From Halobacillus karajensis (GTDB taxonomy: Bacteria; Bacillota; Bacilli; Bacillales; Halobacillaceae): 64,000 nt of DNA. Positions 1-8,484 of this stretch are shown here, one piece after another. Under the pieces are notes generated by a model. That model worked only from the letters and a program-made list of their open reading frames with translations, had not been told where the DNA came from and searched no databases. The stretch covers positions 23,372-87,371 of the forward strand of contig NZ_FNWW01000012.1 of NCBI RefSeq assembly GCF_900108515.1, in the 5' to 3' direction. How positions within the stretch are numbered: the first letter of the stretch is position 1; each line of letters starts with the position of its first letter. Position numbers and translations under genes: made by a program.

Positions 1-11
1 TATTCAAGTAA

Positions 12-29
12 AATGATTATGCTATCATT
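12..29. promoter_or_regulatory. Possible operator upstream of first sensor operon
   Basis: An imperfect dyad pairs AATGAT (12-17) with ATCATT (24-29). The 8-mer GCTATCAT at 21-28 recurs at 4167-4174 in front of the sugar symporter gene. Sharing between the sensor operon and its likely target suggests a binding site for the YesN-type regulator, but the site is short and the link is inference. Confidence 0.25.
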
Positions 30-65
30 GTTTTTATTAAACTACTAGATAAACAGGAGGCGGTT

Positions 66-1064
66 ATGAAATTTAGCTCGATCATATATGTGCTGCTTGT
101 TTTTTCCTTCCTAACGATGACAGCGCTTTCTATCTACTATTATTTACAAATTCAACAGGACAAAGTGAAAATTTCACAAGCTGTGTCCTCCGGTACGCCT
201 CTTCCTGATTATCATTTTGCTTTGATTGGGGAGGAATTGGATCATGACTACTGGCGCTTAGTTGGGAAAGGGGCAAAACAGAACGAAACTGAATATGATG
301 TGTTCGTGGAATATGAAGGTCCGGAGCGTTCTAACCCGGAAGAACAGTTGAAGCTTCTCGATAAAGCCATTAAAAAAAAAGTGGATGGAATCATCGTCCA
401 GGCCCTAAACGATGAGTTTACTCCTTTAATCGATCTGGCGGTTGGGAAAGGGATCCCGGTGATTACCATCGACACTGATTCTCCTGACAGTCTGCGGTCT
501 GCCTATATCGGCACAGACAATTACGCGGCCGGGCAGTTGGCTGGGAAAGCCTTGATTGAAGATACGGGTGGAGAAGCAGTCGTCGGGATTGTTACAGGCC
601 GTTTCAACAATACTCATCATTCCCTTCGGGTAGAGGGATTCAGAGATGTCATCGAACAGGAAGCAGGAATTGATATCGTGGCCATTGAAGAGTCCAACAT
701 TGATCGAATCGGGGCCGAAGAAAAAGCCCATAACATGTTAACCGAACATAAAGAAATAACGGCATTGTACGGTACAAGTGCCTTAGACGGCACCGGTATA
801 AGCGAAGCTGCTGAGTCGTTAGACCGCCAAGATTTGTATGTGATCACATTTGATACATTGGAAGAGAACCTGCGATTGCTGGAAAAAGGGAAGGTCGATG
901 CCCTTGTCGAACAGCAGCCTTGGAAAATGGGACACCAAAGCGTAAAAATAATGACTGATCTCATTAATGAAAAGCAAGTTAAGAAAATCCATCATACTAA
1001 TTCTTCTATCGTACGAAAACAAAACCTCCCATATCGTCAAGACTTAAGAGGGGGGCGCCAATGA
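66..1064 (+). CDS. Membrane-anchored periplasmic sugar-binding sensor protein
   Basis: A 332-residue protein with the Peripla_BP_4 (ribose/xylose-binding) fold. Residues about 5-27 form one hydrophobic segment with no lipobox cysteine, so it looks like an uncleaved signal anchor holding the binding domain outside the membrane. Family-like stretches include KKKVDGIIVQALND, GIPVITIDTDSPDS and YIGTDNYAAGQLAGKAL. No ABC ATPase or permease gene is adjacent; instead the stop overlaps the start of a histidine kinase gene (ATGA). This matches XylFII-like proteins, which bind a sugar and pass the signal to a LytS kinase. The ligand is inferred to be a monosaccharide, possibly D-xylose, and cannot be fixed from sequence. 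The start has a good AGGAGG about 7 bases upstream. Confidence 0.85.
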   Translation: MKFSSIIYVLLVFSFLTMTALSIYYYLQIQQDKVKISQAVSSGTPLPDYHFALIGEELDHDYWRLVGKGAKQNETEYDVFVEYEGPERSNPEEQLKLLDKAIKKKVDGIIVQALNDEFTPLIDLAVGKGIPVITIDTDSPDSLRSAYIGTDNYAAGQLAGKALIEDTGGEAVVGIVTGRFNNTHHSLRVEGFRDVIEQEAGIDIVAIEESNIDRIGAEEKAHNMLTEHKEITALYGTSALDGTGISEAAESLDRQDLYVITFDTLEENLRLLEKGKVDALVEQQPWKMGHQSVKIMTDLINEKQVKKIHHTNSSIVRKQNLPYRQDLRGGRQ

Positions 1065-2515
1065 TTAAAATCCGTACTAAGTTGCTTATTTATTTTGCAG
1101 TTGTGCTTGTATTGATAGTGGTTTTGTTTTTCGTGCGTGGACAAAACGATCATAAAGTAACCAAGCTCCACAATGAAAGCATGCATCACTTTTTCCTATT
1201 AAATGAAATTACCCAAGTGACGAACGAAACGGTTCAGTCTCTGCAAATCTATGTCGAGGAGCCATTATCAAGTAATTTATCTTTTTATGAGGATGACAAG
1301 CAGAAGCTTCTTGAGCTGCAGGAGCAGTTTGCGGCTGGCAAAGAAGAGACGATCGACCGGGAAAATTTCATGCATATGATCACCAGTTTTCTTGAACATG
1401 CAGACCAAACCGTCGATGGGGTAAACAATGAAGACGTACAGCAGTATTCCATGCATGTGAACGAGGCAGAGAAAACATCGGTCTACATACATGAAGAAAC
1501 ACTTAACCTGATCAACACCGAGCTAACAGATTATCAGGACCTGTTTTCCCTTACCAATGAAAAAATTCAGGACACAAAGAATATGGGAACAGCCATCTTT
1601 TTTTGCATCATTCTTCTAAGTGTATTGTTCGCGATTTGGTTTTCCAACGGAATCACTAAAACAATTGCCAGTTTGGCGCGGGCTGCGCAGGAAATCTCGG
1701 CCGGTCACTATGCCGGCGAAGATGTGATCGTTTCGAGGAAGGACGAGCTTTGGTTCTTGTCGGAAACGTTCAATCAAATGAGAAAAAATGTACTGGAATC
1801 GGTCAATGAAATTGAAGAAAAGGCACGACTTGCACGGCTGCTGAAGGAAATGGAGCTAAAAAGCCTTCAAAATCAAATCAGCCCCCATTTCCTTTTTAAT
1901 ACATTGAATACGATATCAAAAACCTCGTATATCGAAGGTGCGGAGAGAACGAGTGATTTAATATCCTCTGTTTCGGCCCTGCTCCGGTACAATATCGGCA
2001 ATATCGAAAGAAAAACGACCTTAAAAGATGAAGTCGGTATTGTAGAAGAGTACTTTTTTATCCAAAAGACCCGCTTCGGAGGACGGATTGAGTTTGAGCA
2101 GAATATCGATCCCTCATGCCTAATGATCGAAATTCCATGCCTGACGATCCAGCCGATTGTAGAGAATGCTTTCATCCATGGGGTGGAAGAAATGGCGAAA
2201 GGAGCCAGAATCGAATTGAATGTGTATGAAGAGGATGAAGACGTCTGTATTGAAGTCACCGACAATGGAACGGGGATGGATCAACAGACTGTTGACATGT
2301 TATTGAATGCGGGCGATGAAAATGAGCCTTCTTTTTCAGGTAAGGGATCAGGGCATTCCACAGGGATAGGGATGAAAAATGTGATTATCCGTCTTCGTCT
2401 GTTTGAAAAAGAAAGCGAATTCAACATCCATTCAGCACTTGGAAAAGGGACAACCATCAAAATCCGGTTACCTAGACAAGAGAAACCGGCTGAAGAGGAG
2501 GACAAGGGATGGTAA
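1061..2515 (+). CDS. LytS/YesM-type sensor histidine kinase
   Basis: A 484-residue kinase with a membrane segment at about 8-25, an extracytoplasmic region of about 145 residues, a second membrane segment at about 174-194, a HAMP linker, a His_kinase (PF06580) region with phospho-acceptor His276 in NQISPHFLFNTLN, and an HATPase domain with N-box (PIVENAFIHG) and glycine boxes (DNGTGM, GIGMKN). It overlaps the binding-protein gene by 4 bp and the regulator gene by 7 bp, so the three are probably translationally coupled. The external part is small, as expected for a kinase that senses through a partner binding protein rather than through its own sugar site. Confidence 0.9.
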   Translation: MIKIRTKLLIYFAVVLVLIVVLFFVRGQNDHKVTKLHNESMHHFFLLNEITQVTNETVQSLQIYVEEPLSSNLSFYEDDKQKLLELQEQFAAGKEETIDRENFMHMITSFLEHADQTVDGVNNEDVQQYSMHVNEAEKTSVYIHEETLNLINTELTDYQDLFSLTNEKIQDTKNMGTAIFFCIILLSVLFAIWFSNGITKTIASLARAAQEISAGHYAGEDVIVSRKDELWFLSETFNQMRKNVLESVNEIEEKARLARLLKEMELKSLQNQISPHFLFNTLNTISKTSYIEGAERTSDLISSVSALLRYNIGNIERKTTLKDEVGIVEEYFFIQKTRFGGRIEFEQNIDPSCLMIEIPCLTIQPIVENAFIHGVEEMAKGARIELNVYEEDEDVCIEVTDNGTGMDQQTVDMLLNAGDENEPSFSGKGSGHSTGIGMKNVIIRLRLFEKESEFNIHSALGKGTTIKIRLPRQEKPAEEEDKGW

Positions 2516-4071
2516 AAATAATGCTCGTGGACGATGAGCCGATTGAAAGAGAAGGTCTGCGGCTAATACTGGAAAGGAACCGGTCTAATATTGAAATTGC
2601 AGCAGAAGCGGAAAACGGAAAACAGGCGGTAGACCTAGCCATATCAAGCAAGCCGGATCTGATTTTTATGGATATTAAAATGCCCGAGCACGATGGACTA
2701 GAAGCAATCGAGAGCATATTGAATGTTCTTCCAGACACAAAATGTATTATGGTATCGGCTTTTGATACCTTTGATTACGCAAGAAAAGCTATGAAATTTG
2801 GTATTAAAGAGTATTTGTTAAAGCCAAGCAAAGTCTCGGAAGTCTTAGAGGCATTCGACCGTATGGCTAAAGAAATGGAAAACGAAAGAAGGCTTAAAAG
2901 AGAAAGAATAGAAATTAGCCATCAGCTGGAACGTGTTAGTTCGTTCGTGGAAACGGAATTGGTCGTTTCCCTGATGATGGACCACATTCATGAATTTAAT
3001 GTAGAGGATTGGAATGAATCATTAGATTTGGAAGCTAAGCAAGGTTTTGCCGCTGTATTCTCCTTCCAGTCTGATCATCTTCAGCCAAGCCGGCGTGAAA
3101 AAAGTACATGGTATCGTATCCTGAAAAGTACCTTGGAGAAAGAATATCTTTCCTGTTTGACAGGACCACTAACAGCTTTTCAAGTTCCCGTCTTTGTCCT
3201 GTTTGATCCGGAAAAAACCGATGTCAGTAAAGAGGAGTTTGCCCGGTCCGTCATTCATCATGTGAAGCATCAGGTGGATGACTGTCGTCTGCTTGCAGGG
3301 ATAGGAACAGTGGTAGAAGGAATAAGCCATTTTTCTGATTCATATGAAGAGGCCATCTATGCACTTGAAGTCGTGTATAGTCATCAAGGCGCCTCCTATG
3401 AGACCTATTCCGAAGACTTGAGACGAAAGCGAAAGGATATGATTCCTTTTGATGTCGAAAAGGAACTGATTGAAGCGATCAAGAGAGGCGATAGCCAGAC
3501 TGGTCTGATTTGGTTTGATTCCTATTTCCAATCCATTCAGAAAGCTGCTGATTATCATCCAAAGCTTCTAAAAAAGGCCATGGAGAATTTTTTTATTGTG
3601 TTAACAAGGACGACAAAAGAGCTTGGTTTAGATATGGATACCCAAAAGAGTTTTGAGCGGCTGGAGACCTCAATGCAAATTAAGGAGGCAGCCAAAGCTC
3701 ACCTTCTATTTATCATTAAAAGGATAGGAGAATGGCGGATAAATGGGATTAAAGGCTTGCTAGTACAAGCAAAAGGATACATACAAAATCATTATCACAA
3801 AGCTCTTACCCTTGAAGAAGTAGCTGATCAGATTGGGATCAGCTCTTATTATTTAAGTAAGTTATTTAAAGACCATTTTCAGGTGACCTTTATCGAATAC
3901 TTAACCAGTATTCGTATGAAAAAGGCGAAGGAACTTCTTTTGGATAGCACGATTCCGTTGAAGGAAATCGCACTAAATATCGGCTATAAGGACCCCAATT
4001 ACTTCAGCCGGGTGTTCAAAAAAGGAACCAAACTCAGTCCGCGCCATTATAGAAGAAAATATCATCCATAA
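2509..4071 (+). CDS. YesN-type response regulator with AraC DNA-binding domain
   Basis: A 520-residue regulator. The receiver domain occupies about 1-120, with acidic residues near D8-D9, phospho-acceptor Asp55 (IFMDIKMP) and a conserved Lys in LLKPSK. A long middle region of unassigned fold follows. The C-terminal ~100 residues are a double helix-turn-helix AraC domain (TLEEVADQIGISSYYLSKLF and IALNIGYKDPNYFSRVFKK). It is the output of the preceding kinase. The obvious target is the sugar symporter gene 240 bp downstream, which lies beyond a terminator and so has its own promoter. Confidence 0.9.
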   Translation: MVKIMLVDDEPIEREGLRLILERNRSNIEIAAEAENGKQAVDLAISSKPDLIFMDIKMPEHDGLEAIESILNVLPDTKCIMVSAFDTFDYARKAMKFGIKEYLLKPSKVSEVLEAFDRMAKEMENERRLKRERIEISHQLERVSSFVETELVVSLMMDHIHEFNVEDWNESLDLEAKQGFAAVFSFQSDHLQPSRREKSTWYRILKSTLEKEYLSCLTGPLTAFQVPVFVLFDPEKTDVSKEEFARSVIHHVKHQVDDCRLLAGIGTVVEGISHFSDSYEEAIYALEVVYSHQGASYETYSEDLRRKRKDMIPFDVEKELIEAIKRGDSQTGLIWFDSYFQSIQKAADYHPKLLKKAMENFFIVLTRTTKELGLDMDTQKSFERLETSMQIKEAAKAHLLFIIKRIGEWRINGIKGLLVQAKGYIQNHYHKALTLEEVADQIGISSYYLSKLFKDHFQVTFIEYLTSIRMKKAKELLLDSTIPLKEIALNIGYKDPNYFSRVFKKGTKLSPRHYRRKYHP

Positions 4072-4072
4072 A

Positions 4073-4104
4073 AAAACAACGATCCCTGAGGTCGTTGTTT
4101 TTTT
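4073..4104 (+). terminator. Intrinsic terminator after the first sensor operon
   Basis: Arms AAAACAACGA and TCGTTGTTTT enclose a 9-base loop and run into a T tract, directly after the regulator stop codon. Confidence 0.85.
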
Positions 4105-4167
4105 ATTGGGAAGACACTGTTTTGCCAAGAAAGTCCAGAAGTTTACAAAAAAGTGAAGATTAAAGCG

Positions 4168-4193
4168 CTATCATGATTAAGTTACCATGATAG
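4168..4193. promoter_or_regulatory. Inverted repeat, candidate operator of the sugar symporter gene
   Basis: CTATCATG (4168-4175) and CATGATAG (4186-4193) form a perfect 8-bp inverted repeat with a 10-base spacer, about 120 bp before the symporter start. Its left half shares GCTATCAT with the region before the sensor operon. No T tract follows, so it is not a terminator. It is a candidate YesN-type site. Confidence 0.45.
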
Positions 4194-4313
4194 ATTTTGG
4201 TTACAGCTCGGAATAAAGGGCTTTTATTTTTGGCTTGACGGCGTCGTTTAGTTATACCTGGTCAAAAGAGTAAGCATTTTCTAATTTTATTTTTACTATT
4301 GAGGAGGAGAAAC

Positions 4314-5726
4314 ATGTTAGAGAAACATTCGACTTGGTATGTTATTTTGATCGCAGTGTCGGCAGGTATGGCCGGGCTTTTATACGGGTTTGATACGGCA
4401 GTCATTTCCGGAGCCATCGGTTATTTACAGGAGTTATATGACTTAAGCCCAGCAATGGAAGGATGGGTCATATCTTGCGTCATGATAGGAGGTGTCATAG
4501 GGGTTGTGACTTCTGGTTTCTTAAGTGATAGGTATGGACGAAAGAACATCATGATGGTCGCAGCCATCCTGTTCATTATATCCGCACTTGGTTCAGCATT
4601 TGCCACGAGTGTTGCGATGCTGGTTTGGGCAAGAATCATCGGCGGATTCGGAATCGGTTTTGCTTCCGCATTGTCTGTTACCTACATCAGTGAATGTGCG
4701 CCGCCAGCTATCCGGGGCAGGCTTGGATCTCTGTATCAGTTATTTACCATCATCGGTATTTGCGCCACCTTCTATATCAACTATAGCGTGGCCAACAGTG
4801 GAAGCTATGCATGGGGGTTAGAAGAAGGCTGGCGCTGGATGCTCGGGTATGGAACGATACCGGGAATTATCTTTTTAGTCCTGTTATTCTTTATTCCTGA
4901 AAGCCCTAGATACCTAATTAAAAAAGGCAGAGATTCAGAAGCATATCAAACACTCAAACAAATCAGCGGAGAAAAAATTGCCAAAAAAGAATCGCAGCAG
5001 ATAAAGGCTTCATTGGACACTGAACAAAGCGGCTCTGCGAAAGAATTGTTGAAGCCTGGCCTGCGCATGGCAATGGGGGTTGGGATTTTCCTCGCCTTGT
5101 TCAACCAAGTGATCGGAATGAACGCCGTTACCTATTATGGACCAGATATATTCAGAAGTGTGGGATTTGAAAAAAATACCGAGTTCTTGGCAACAAGTAT
5201 CATCGGCAGTGTACAGGTAGTCTTCACGATTATCGCACTCTTATTGATTGATAAGTTGGGAAGAAAGAAACTAATGGCAATCGGTTCAAGCCTTATGGCC
5301 ATTTTCATGGTCTTAATTGGAAGCATATTCTATTTTGAACCAGCCAACAGCGGTCCGTTGCTTGTCATCTTCGTTGCCGGATTCACCGCTGCTTTCTGTG
5401 TCTCTATGGGACCCATTCCTTGGATCATGATTCCGGAAATTTTCCCGAACCACCTGCGCGGAAAAGCAGTCGGAATCGCCACCATGTTTCTGTGGGGCGC
5501 AAATTGGGCTATCGGCCAGTTTACCCCGATTCTGATTAACAATATGGGCGGCGCATTCACCTTCTGGATGTTCGCAGTCATCAATGTCATCTGCTTCACT
5601 TTTGTAATGACGATTGTTCCTGAAACGAAAAATAAATCGCTCGAAGAAATTGCGGAAATGTGGAAGCCTAATAAGAAAATCGGAAAAGAAGAAGTCAGGA
5701 AAGGGTTGGCAAGTACACGAGGGTAG
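4314..5726 (+). CDS. MFS sugar:H+ symporter (XylE/CsbC/IolT type)
   Basis: A 470-residue sugar porter with about 12 membrane segments. Signatures of the Sugar_tr family are present: DRYGRKN after TM2, PESPRYL before the central loop, FNQVIGMNAVTYYGPDIF in TM7, DKLGRKK, and the C-terminal PETKNKSLEEI. The ATG at 4314 is preferred because GAGGAGGAG sits just upstream; a TTG at 4299 in the same frame lies inside that ribosome binding site. It is monocistronic between two terminators. By family it imports a pentose, hexose or inositol with protons. Its position next to a sugar-sensing three-component system suggests that the sensor controls it, which is inference. Confidence 0.88.
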   Translation: MLEKHSTWYVILIAVSAGMAGLLYGFDTAVISGAIGYLQELYDLSPAMEGWVISCVMIGGVIGVVTSGFLSDRYGRKNIMMVAAILFIISALGSAFATSVAMLVWARIIGGFGIGFASALSVTYISECAPPAIRGRLGSLYQLFTIIGICATFYINYSVANSGSYAWGLEEGWRWMLGYGTIPGIIFLVLLFFIPESPRYLIKKGRDSEAYQTLKQISGEKIAKKESQQIKASLDTEQSGSAKELLKPGLRMAMGVGIFLALFNQVIGMNAVTYYGPDIFRSVGFEKNTEFLATSIIGSVQVVFTIIALLLIDKLGRKKLMAIGSSLMAIFMVLIGSIFYFEPANSGPLLVIFVAGFTAAFCVSMGPIPWIMIPEIFPNHLRGKAVGIATMFLWGANWAIGQFTPILINNMGGAFTFWMFAVINVICFTFVMTIVPETKNKSLEEIAEMWKPNKKIGKEEVRKGLASTRG

Positions 5727-5735
5727 TTTTTATGG

Positions 5736-5765
5736 AGGTCAGGCACATACGCCTGATCTTTTTTT
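5736..5765 (+). terminator. Intrinsic terminator after the symporter gene
   Basis: GTCAGGC and GCCTGAT pair around ACATAC and are followed by a run of T. Confidence 0.8.
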
Positions 5766-5834
5766 AAATGAAAACAGGCAGATACTTAAGCTAATTTCTT
5801 TAACGTATTGGTTATGAAACCTGTTAGGTAAATA

Positions 5835-6298
5835 CATGAAGAGGAAGGCAATGAAAGAGACATCGCATTTCAAAAAGTGATAAACGAGGGACAATCTTGG
5901 CATTATGAAGAGGAAGCATATAATAAAGAATCTCCAATTGAAGGAGTTGTAAAGAATCTTAAAAATAAGGAAACTTTACATATGGAACATTTGTTGATGG
6001 TGTGATTATAGGCGTAATAACAATGCTGCAAGAAAGTCCATCAAAGCTTAATCATAAGGCAATTATATTAGGGGTGTACGTGAGGACTGAATGATGAGGG
6101 AATGGTGTTGGACGGTCCTTATTGCAAGAAGCGATTTATAAAGCTAAGGATATAAAAGAAATTGAAAGACTGAACTTAACTGTAGTATCTAGCAATAAAA
6201 GGGTAAAGAGGTTATACTCCGATGTAGGCTTTTAAAACATATGGTACGAAGAAGAAGCACTTAAAATTAGCGGTCAGTATTTTGACGAGGCACTATGA
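5835..6298 (+). pseudogene. Decayed GNAT N-acetyltransferase gene
   Basis: Conceptual translation across at least one frameshift and three in-frame stops recovers a recognisable acetyltransferase. After the lost N-terminus, segments read DIAFQKVINEGQSWHYEEE, then (shifted frame) GNFTYGTFVDGVIIGVI and IILGVYVRTE, then the acetyl-CoA loop GNGVGRSLLQEAIYKAK and NLTVVSSNKRVKRLYSDVGF, a TAA stop, and NIWYEEEALKISGQYFDEAL. The end of the last segment is a TGA at 6296. The gene is clearly inactive. It opens a stretch with other gene remnants. Confidence 0.85.
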
Positions 6299-6308
6299 CT
6301 CTAAGAAT

Positions 6309-6370
6309 ATCCTGAAATCAAGTCTTCAAGTATCGGGGCCTTATCTTAAATATAGGTAACCCCCCCACTT
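6309..6370 (+). repeat. Hairpin repeat family, copy 1
   Basis: The conserved left motif CCTGAAATCAAGTCTTCAAG (6311-6330) precedes a GGGGCC/GGTAACCCC hairpin. The same motif, with a different hairpin, recurs at 13103 and 61321. Here the right-hand GTATTGGGC motif is missing. Confidence 0.55.
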
Positions 6371-6482
6371 TTAAAATCCATCTAATTGACTTAGAAATGA
6401 GCTAATATATGTTAAGTTATATAAAGAAGAGGTACTGATAACTTTTCGCGGAAAACAACATTTTAAAGGAGGATCTAAGGGT

Positions 6483-7025
6483 TTGCATGGGAAAATTAAA
6501 AATAATCAAGATAAAATAACAACTGGCTTGATGTCCTTATATTTATTGGCATTAATATGGATTGTACCCTTTAAAATGCAACTATCATTTCAAGACCTCC
6601 GCTATTTCACGGATTTTAGGGAAATTAACTTAATCCCTTTTGCTGGTTCAGTTATTGTTGATAATCAAATAGGTATTAATGAAGTAATATTAAATGTACT
6701 TGCATTTATGCCATTTGGAATTTATATCAGTATGCTAAAACCAAATTGGTCTTTTTGGAAAAAGATAGTACCTATAGCTGGTTTTAGTTTGTTATTTGAA
6801 GTATTGCAATTCATCTTTGCTGTAGGAGCTAGCGATATAACTGATCTTATGGGAAATACATTAGGTGGAATTATTGGAGTTGGAATTTATATCGTATTTT
6901 GCAAGCTGTTTAGTACAAAAGCAAATAAAATCCTCAATGTTTTAGCTTCTATTGGGACAATATGCATTTTTGCATTAGTGCTGTTGTTAATTACTGGTGT
7001 TATTAGGTACGGGAGTTATGTCTAA
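6483..7025 (+). CDS. VanZ-like family membrane protein
   Basis: A 180-residue protein with four to five membrane segments and the VanZ pattern: INLIPFAGS, NVLAFMPFGIYISML, FSLLFEVLQFIFAVGASDITDLMGNTLGGIIG. It starts at TTG, 10 bases after AAAGGAGG; an overlapping ATG at 6487 is in another frame and stops quickly. VanZ proteins give low-level teicoplanin resistance in enterococcal clusters, but most Bacillaceae paralogues have no proven role and no vanRSHAX genes occur here. It lies alone in an AT-rich region of gene decay. Confidence 0.8.
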   Translation: MHGKIKNNQDKITTGLMSLYLLALIWIVPFKMQLSFQDLRYFTDFREINLIPFAGSVIVDNQIGINEVILNVLAFMPFGIYISMLKPNWSFWKKIVPIAGFSLLFEVLQFIFAVGASDITDLMGNTLGGIIGVGIYIVFCKLFSTKANKILNVLASIGTICIFALVLLLITGVIRYGSYV

Positions 7026-7094
7026 TAGGTAAAGGGAGCTTGAAAACCAAATGAGTAAAATTCCTTTAAGTCATGACTTTTTAGACGTAGAAAG

Positions 7095-7511
7095 TTAATC
7101 GAAGATTACATTTTTTCCTTGTTCACGTAACTTTTCTATTGATGTAAGCATATGATTTATTTCTTCATCGGAATGTCTTTCCCATGTCCTTAATTCAGCT
7201 ATTATGTTCAAAGGCGATTCAGACCTATAAGATCGTGTGGGGTTTCCAGGAAATTTTTTGTCTGTTAAGTTCGGATCATTTTCAAAATCACCTAATGGTT
7301 CTACAATATAAATTCTTTCTTTTGATTTAGATGTTGCTAATTCAGCCCCCCATTTAGCAGCATCTAATGTTCCAGTGAAATAAATATAGTTAGATTTTTT
7401 GTCTTGGTAATTTGATAAATGTTGCGGTTCTAATAGATCCCCAATTTTTAGTTCTGCTTTAGTTCCATGAAAGAAAGGACCATTATCTAAGACATCTTTT
7501 TTGTCATTCAT
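7095..7511 (-). CDS. arr: Rifamycin ADP-ribosyltransferase Arr
   Basis: A 138-residue protein matching Arr over its whole length: FFHGTKAELKIGDLLEP, YIYFTGTLDAAKWGAELA, RIYIVEPLGDFENDPNLTD and KKFPGNPTRSYRSESPL. Arr uses NAD+ to ADP-ribosylate a hydroxyl on the ansa chain of rifampicin, which inactivates the drug. Length and conserved blocks are intact, so it is probably functional. The gene is monocistronic, opposite in strand to its neighbours, and sits among repeats and pseudogenes. This suggests acquisition or intrinsic resistance in an accessory spot; no integron or transposon parts are seen. Confidence 0.93.
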   Translation of the reverse strand: MNDKKDVLDNGPFFHGTKAELKIGDLLEPQHLSNYQDKKSNYIYFTGTLDAAKWGAELATSKSKERIYIVEPLGDFENDPNLTDKKFPGNPTRSYRSESPLNIIAELRTWERHSDEEINHMLTSIEKLREQGKNVIFD

Positions 7512-7987
7512 ACGGTCACACCTAAATTTTTTTAAGATTTGTATATAACCGTATATGGTAGAAGTCGTAAAAAGAGTAGTCTATAAATCATTAATAATTA
7601 GGAGTATAATAGAAGTAGAGAGAATGATATAGAACGACAATTACCTATTTACATTTTAATAGCAATCAACGCTTTTTTATGACTGCCATATGGTTTGTAA
7701 GTTATAGCGCTAGCCCAGCTTCTCAATTGTAAGACTCAGAAATTGGGCTTTTTATTTAAGTATTGGGCAGTTATCTTGAAGACTCGATTTAGAGGTAAAT
7801 CCCTAATTCTGATCACAAATTCTGTTATGTAGGTGTTCTTCGAACATGAAGCATAAAAGTATCCACTTGCCAACCCCTCCCACTAGCTTTAAACTCATCG
7901 TTGGTACAATGATCATTACGATAATAGCAGGAGTTTAACTATGTTAATTTTCTCCAAAAAAAACAACCGCAACAACCTGCGATCGCT
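7512..7987. other. Intergenic region with upstream sequence of arr and repeat copy
   Basis: No convincing gene is seen here. The part next to arr must hold its promoter (minus strand, AT-rich). The middle holds copy 2 of the hairpin repeat. The rest (about 7800-7985) shows nothing recognisable. Confidence 0.5.
7712..7795 (+). repeat. Hairpin repeat family, copy 2
   Basis: A hairpin AGCCCA/TGGGCT (7712-7717, 7744-7749) with trailing T is followed by AAGTATTGGGCAG and then by CTTGAAGACTCGATTTAGAG. The last string is the reverse complement of the left-end motif of copies 1 and 3, so the complete element has inverted ends. The left end of this copy is not recognisable. Confidence 0.55.
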
Positions 7988-8110
7988 TTACTTCGATCTA
8001 TTTTTTCTTTTTTCGATTTCCTTTTGAATCATCGGTATACCTTTTTCTTTAACCGCTTTTTTCACTTTGGGATTATTCAGTAGTTTTGCAACCTTCGTCA
8101 ATTTTGACAT
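7988..8110 (-). CDS. Small basic protein, 40 residues
   Basis: A short minus-strand reading frame begins with ATG (8108-8110) behind a good AGGAGGT site. The product is lysine-rich and probably cytoplasmic: it starts MSKLTKVAKLLNNPKV, continues KKAVKEKGIPMIQ and ends EIEKRKNRSK. No membrane segment or cysteine is present. The strong ribosome binding site and amphipathic lysine pattern support a real gene. I do not recognise the family and assign no function. Confidence 0.6.
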   Translation of the reverse strand: MSKLTKVAKLLNNPKVKKAVKEKGIPMIQKEIEKRKNRSK

Positions 8111-8289
8111 GATTCCTACCTCCTATTTCTCATCACAAGACAAACGTAGATGATTCACTTTTTATTATAAACCATTACCTGTCTGATATAAAACATTTCC
8201 CTTAGTCGTTTTTTAGGTAATCCCTTCCTCCCCATTCTATAAAAAGAGAAATAAACACTTGGAGGGTGTCATCGTTTATTCAGTTAATA

Positions 8290-8480
8290 ATAGTTGCCTT
8301 TTCTTTATCTTGAGAATCTGTGCAGGAAAATGGAAAAACACATTGAATATTTTGAAAAGAGGGGTATTTAGAATACAATTATTTTATTTGTATTACTCGG
8401 TATGGTGTTGCCATATGCCCGATCATTCCTTGGAGAACTCGGTGTGGTTTTATCTATTAAAGGGATTAAATTGGAGGGGA
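8290..8480 (+). pseudogene. Possible remnant of a DedA-like membrane protein gene
   Basis: Upstream of the DinB-like gene, one frame reads CRKMEKHIEYFEKRGI, a stop, then NTIILFVLLGMVLPYARSFL. The order (charged amphipathic stretch, FEKRG, then hydrophobic with PYAR) resembles the segment of DedA/SNARE-associated proteins around GRFIPGVR. The match is weak and short. An alternative open frame from 8259 is probably chance. Confidence 0.2.
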
Positions 8481-8484
8481 GAAA

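Noticed and set aside
1873..2265. Long minus-strand frames inside the first kinase gene and similar shadows in other genes
   Set aside because: They lie wholly within strongly supported genes and show serine- or isoleucine-rich composition typical of antisense frames.
6483..7025. VanZ-like gene as part of a glycopeptide-resistance cluster
   Set aside because: No vanR, vanS, vanH, vanA or vanX-like genes are nearby, and isolated VanZ-like proteins are common in bacilli.
7939..8025. Plus-strand frame of 28 codons opposite the 40-residue basic protein gene
   Set aside because: The ribosome binding site is weak and the frame is the complement of a better-supported minus-strand gene.
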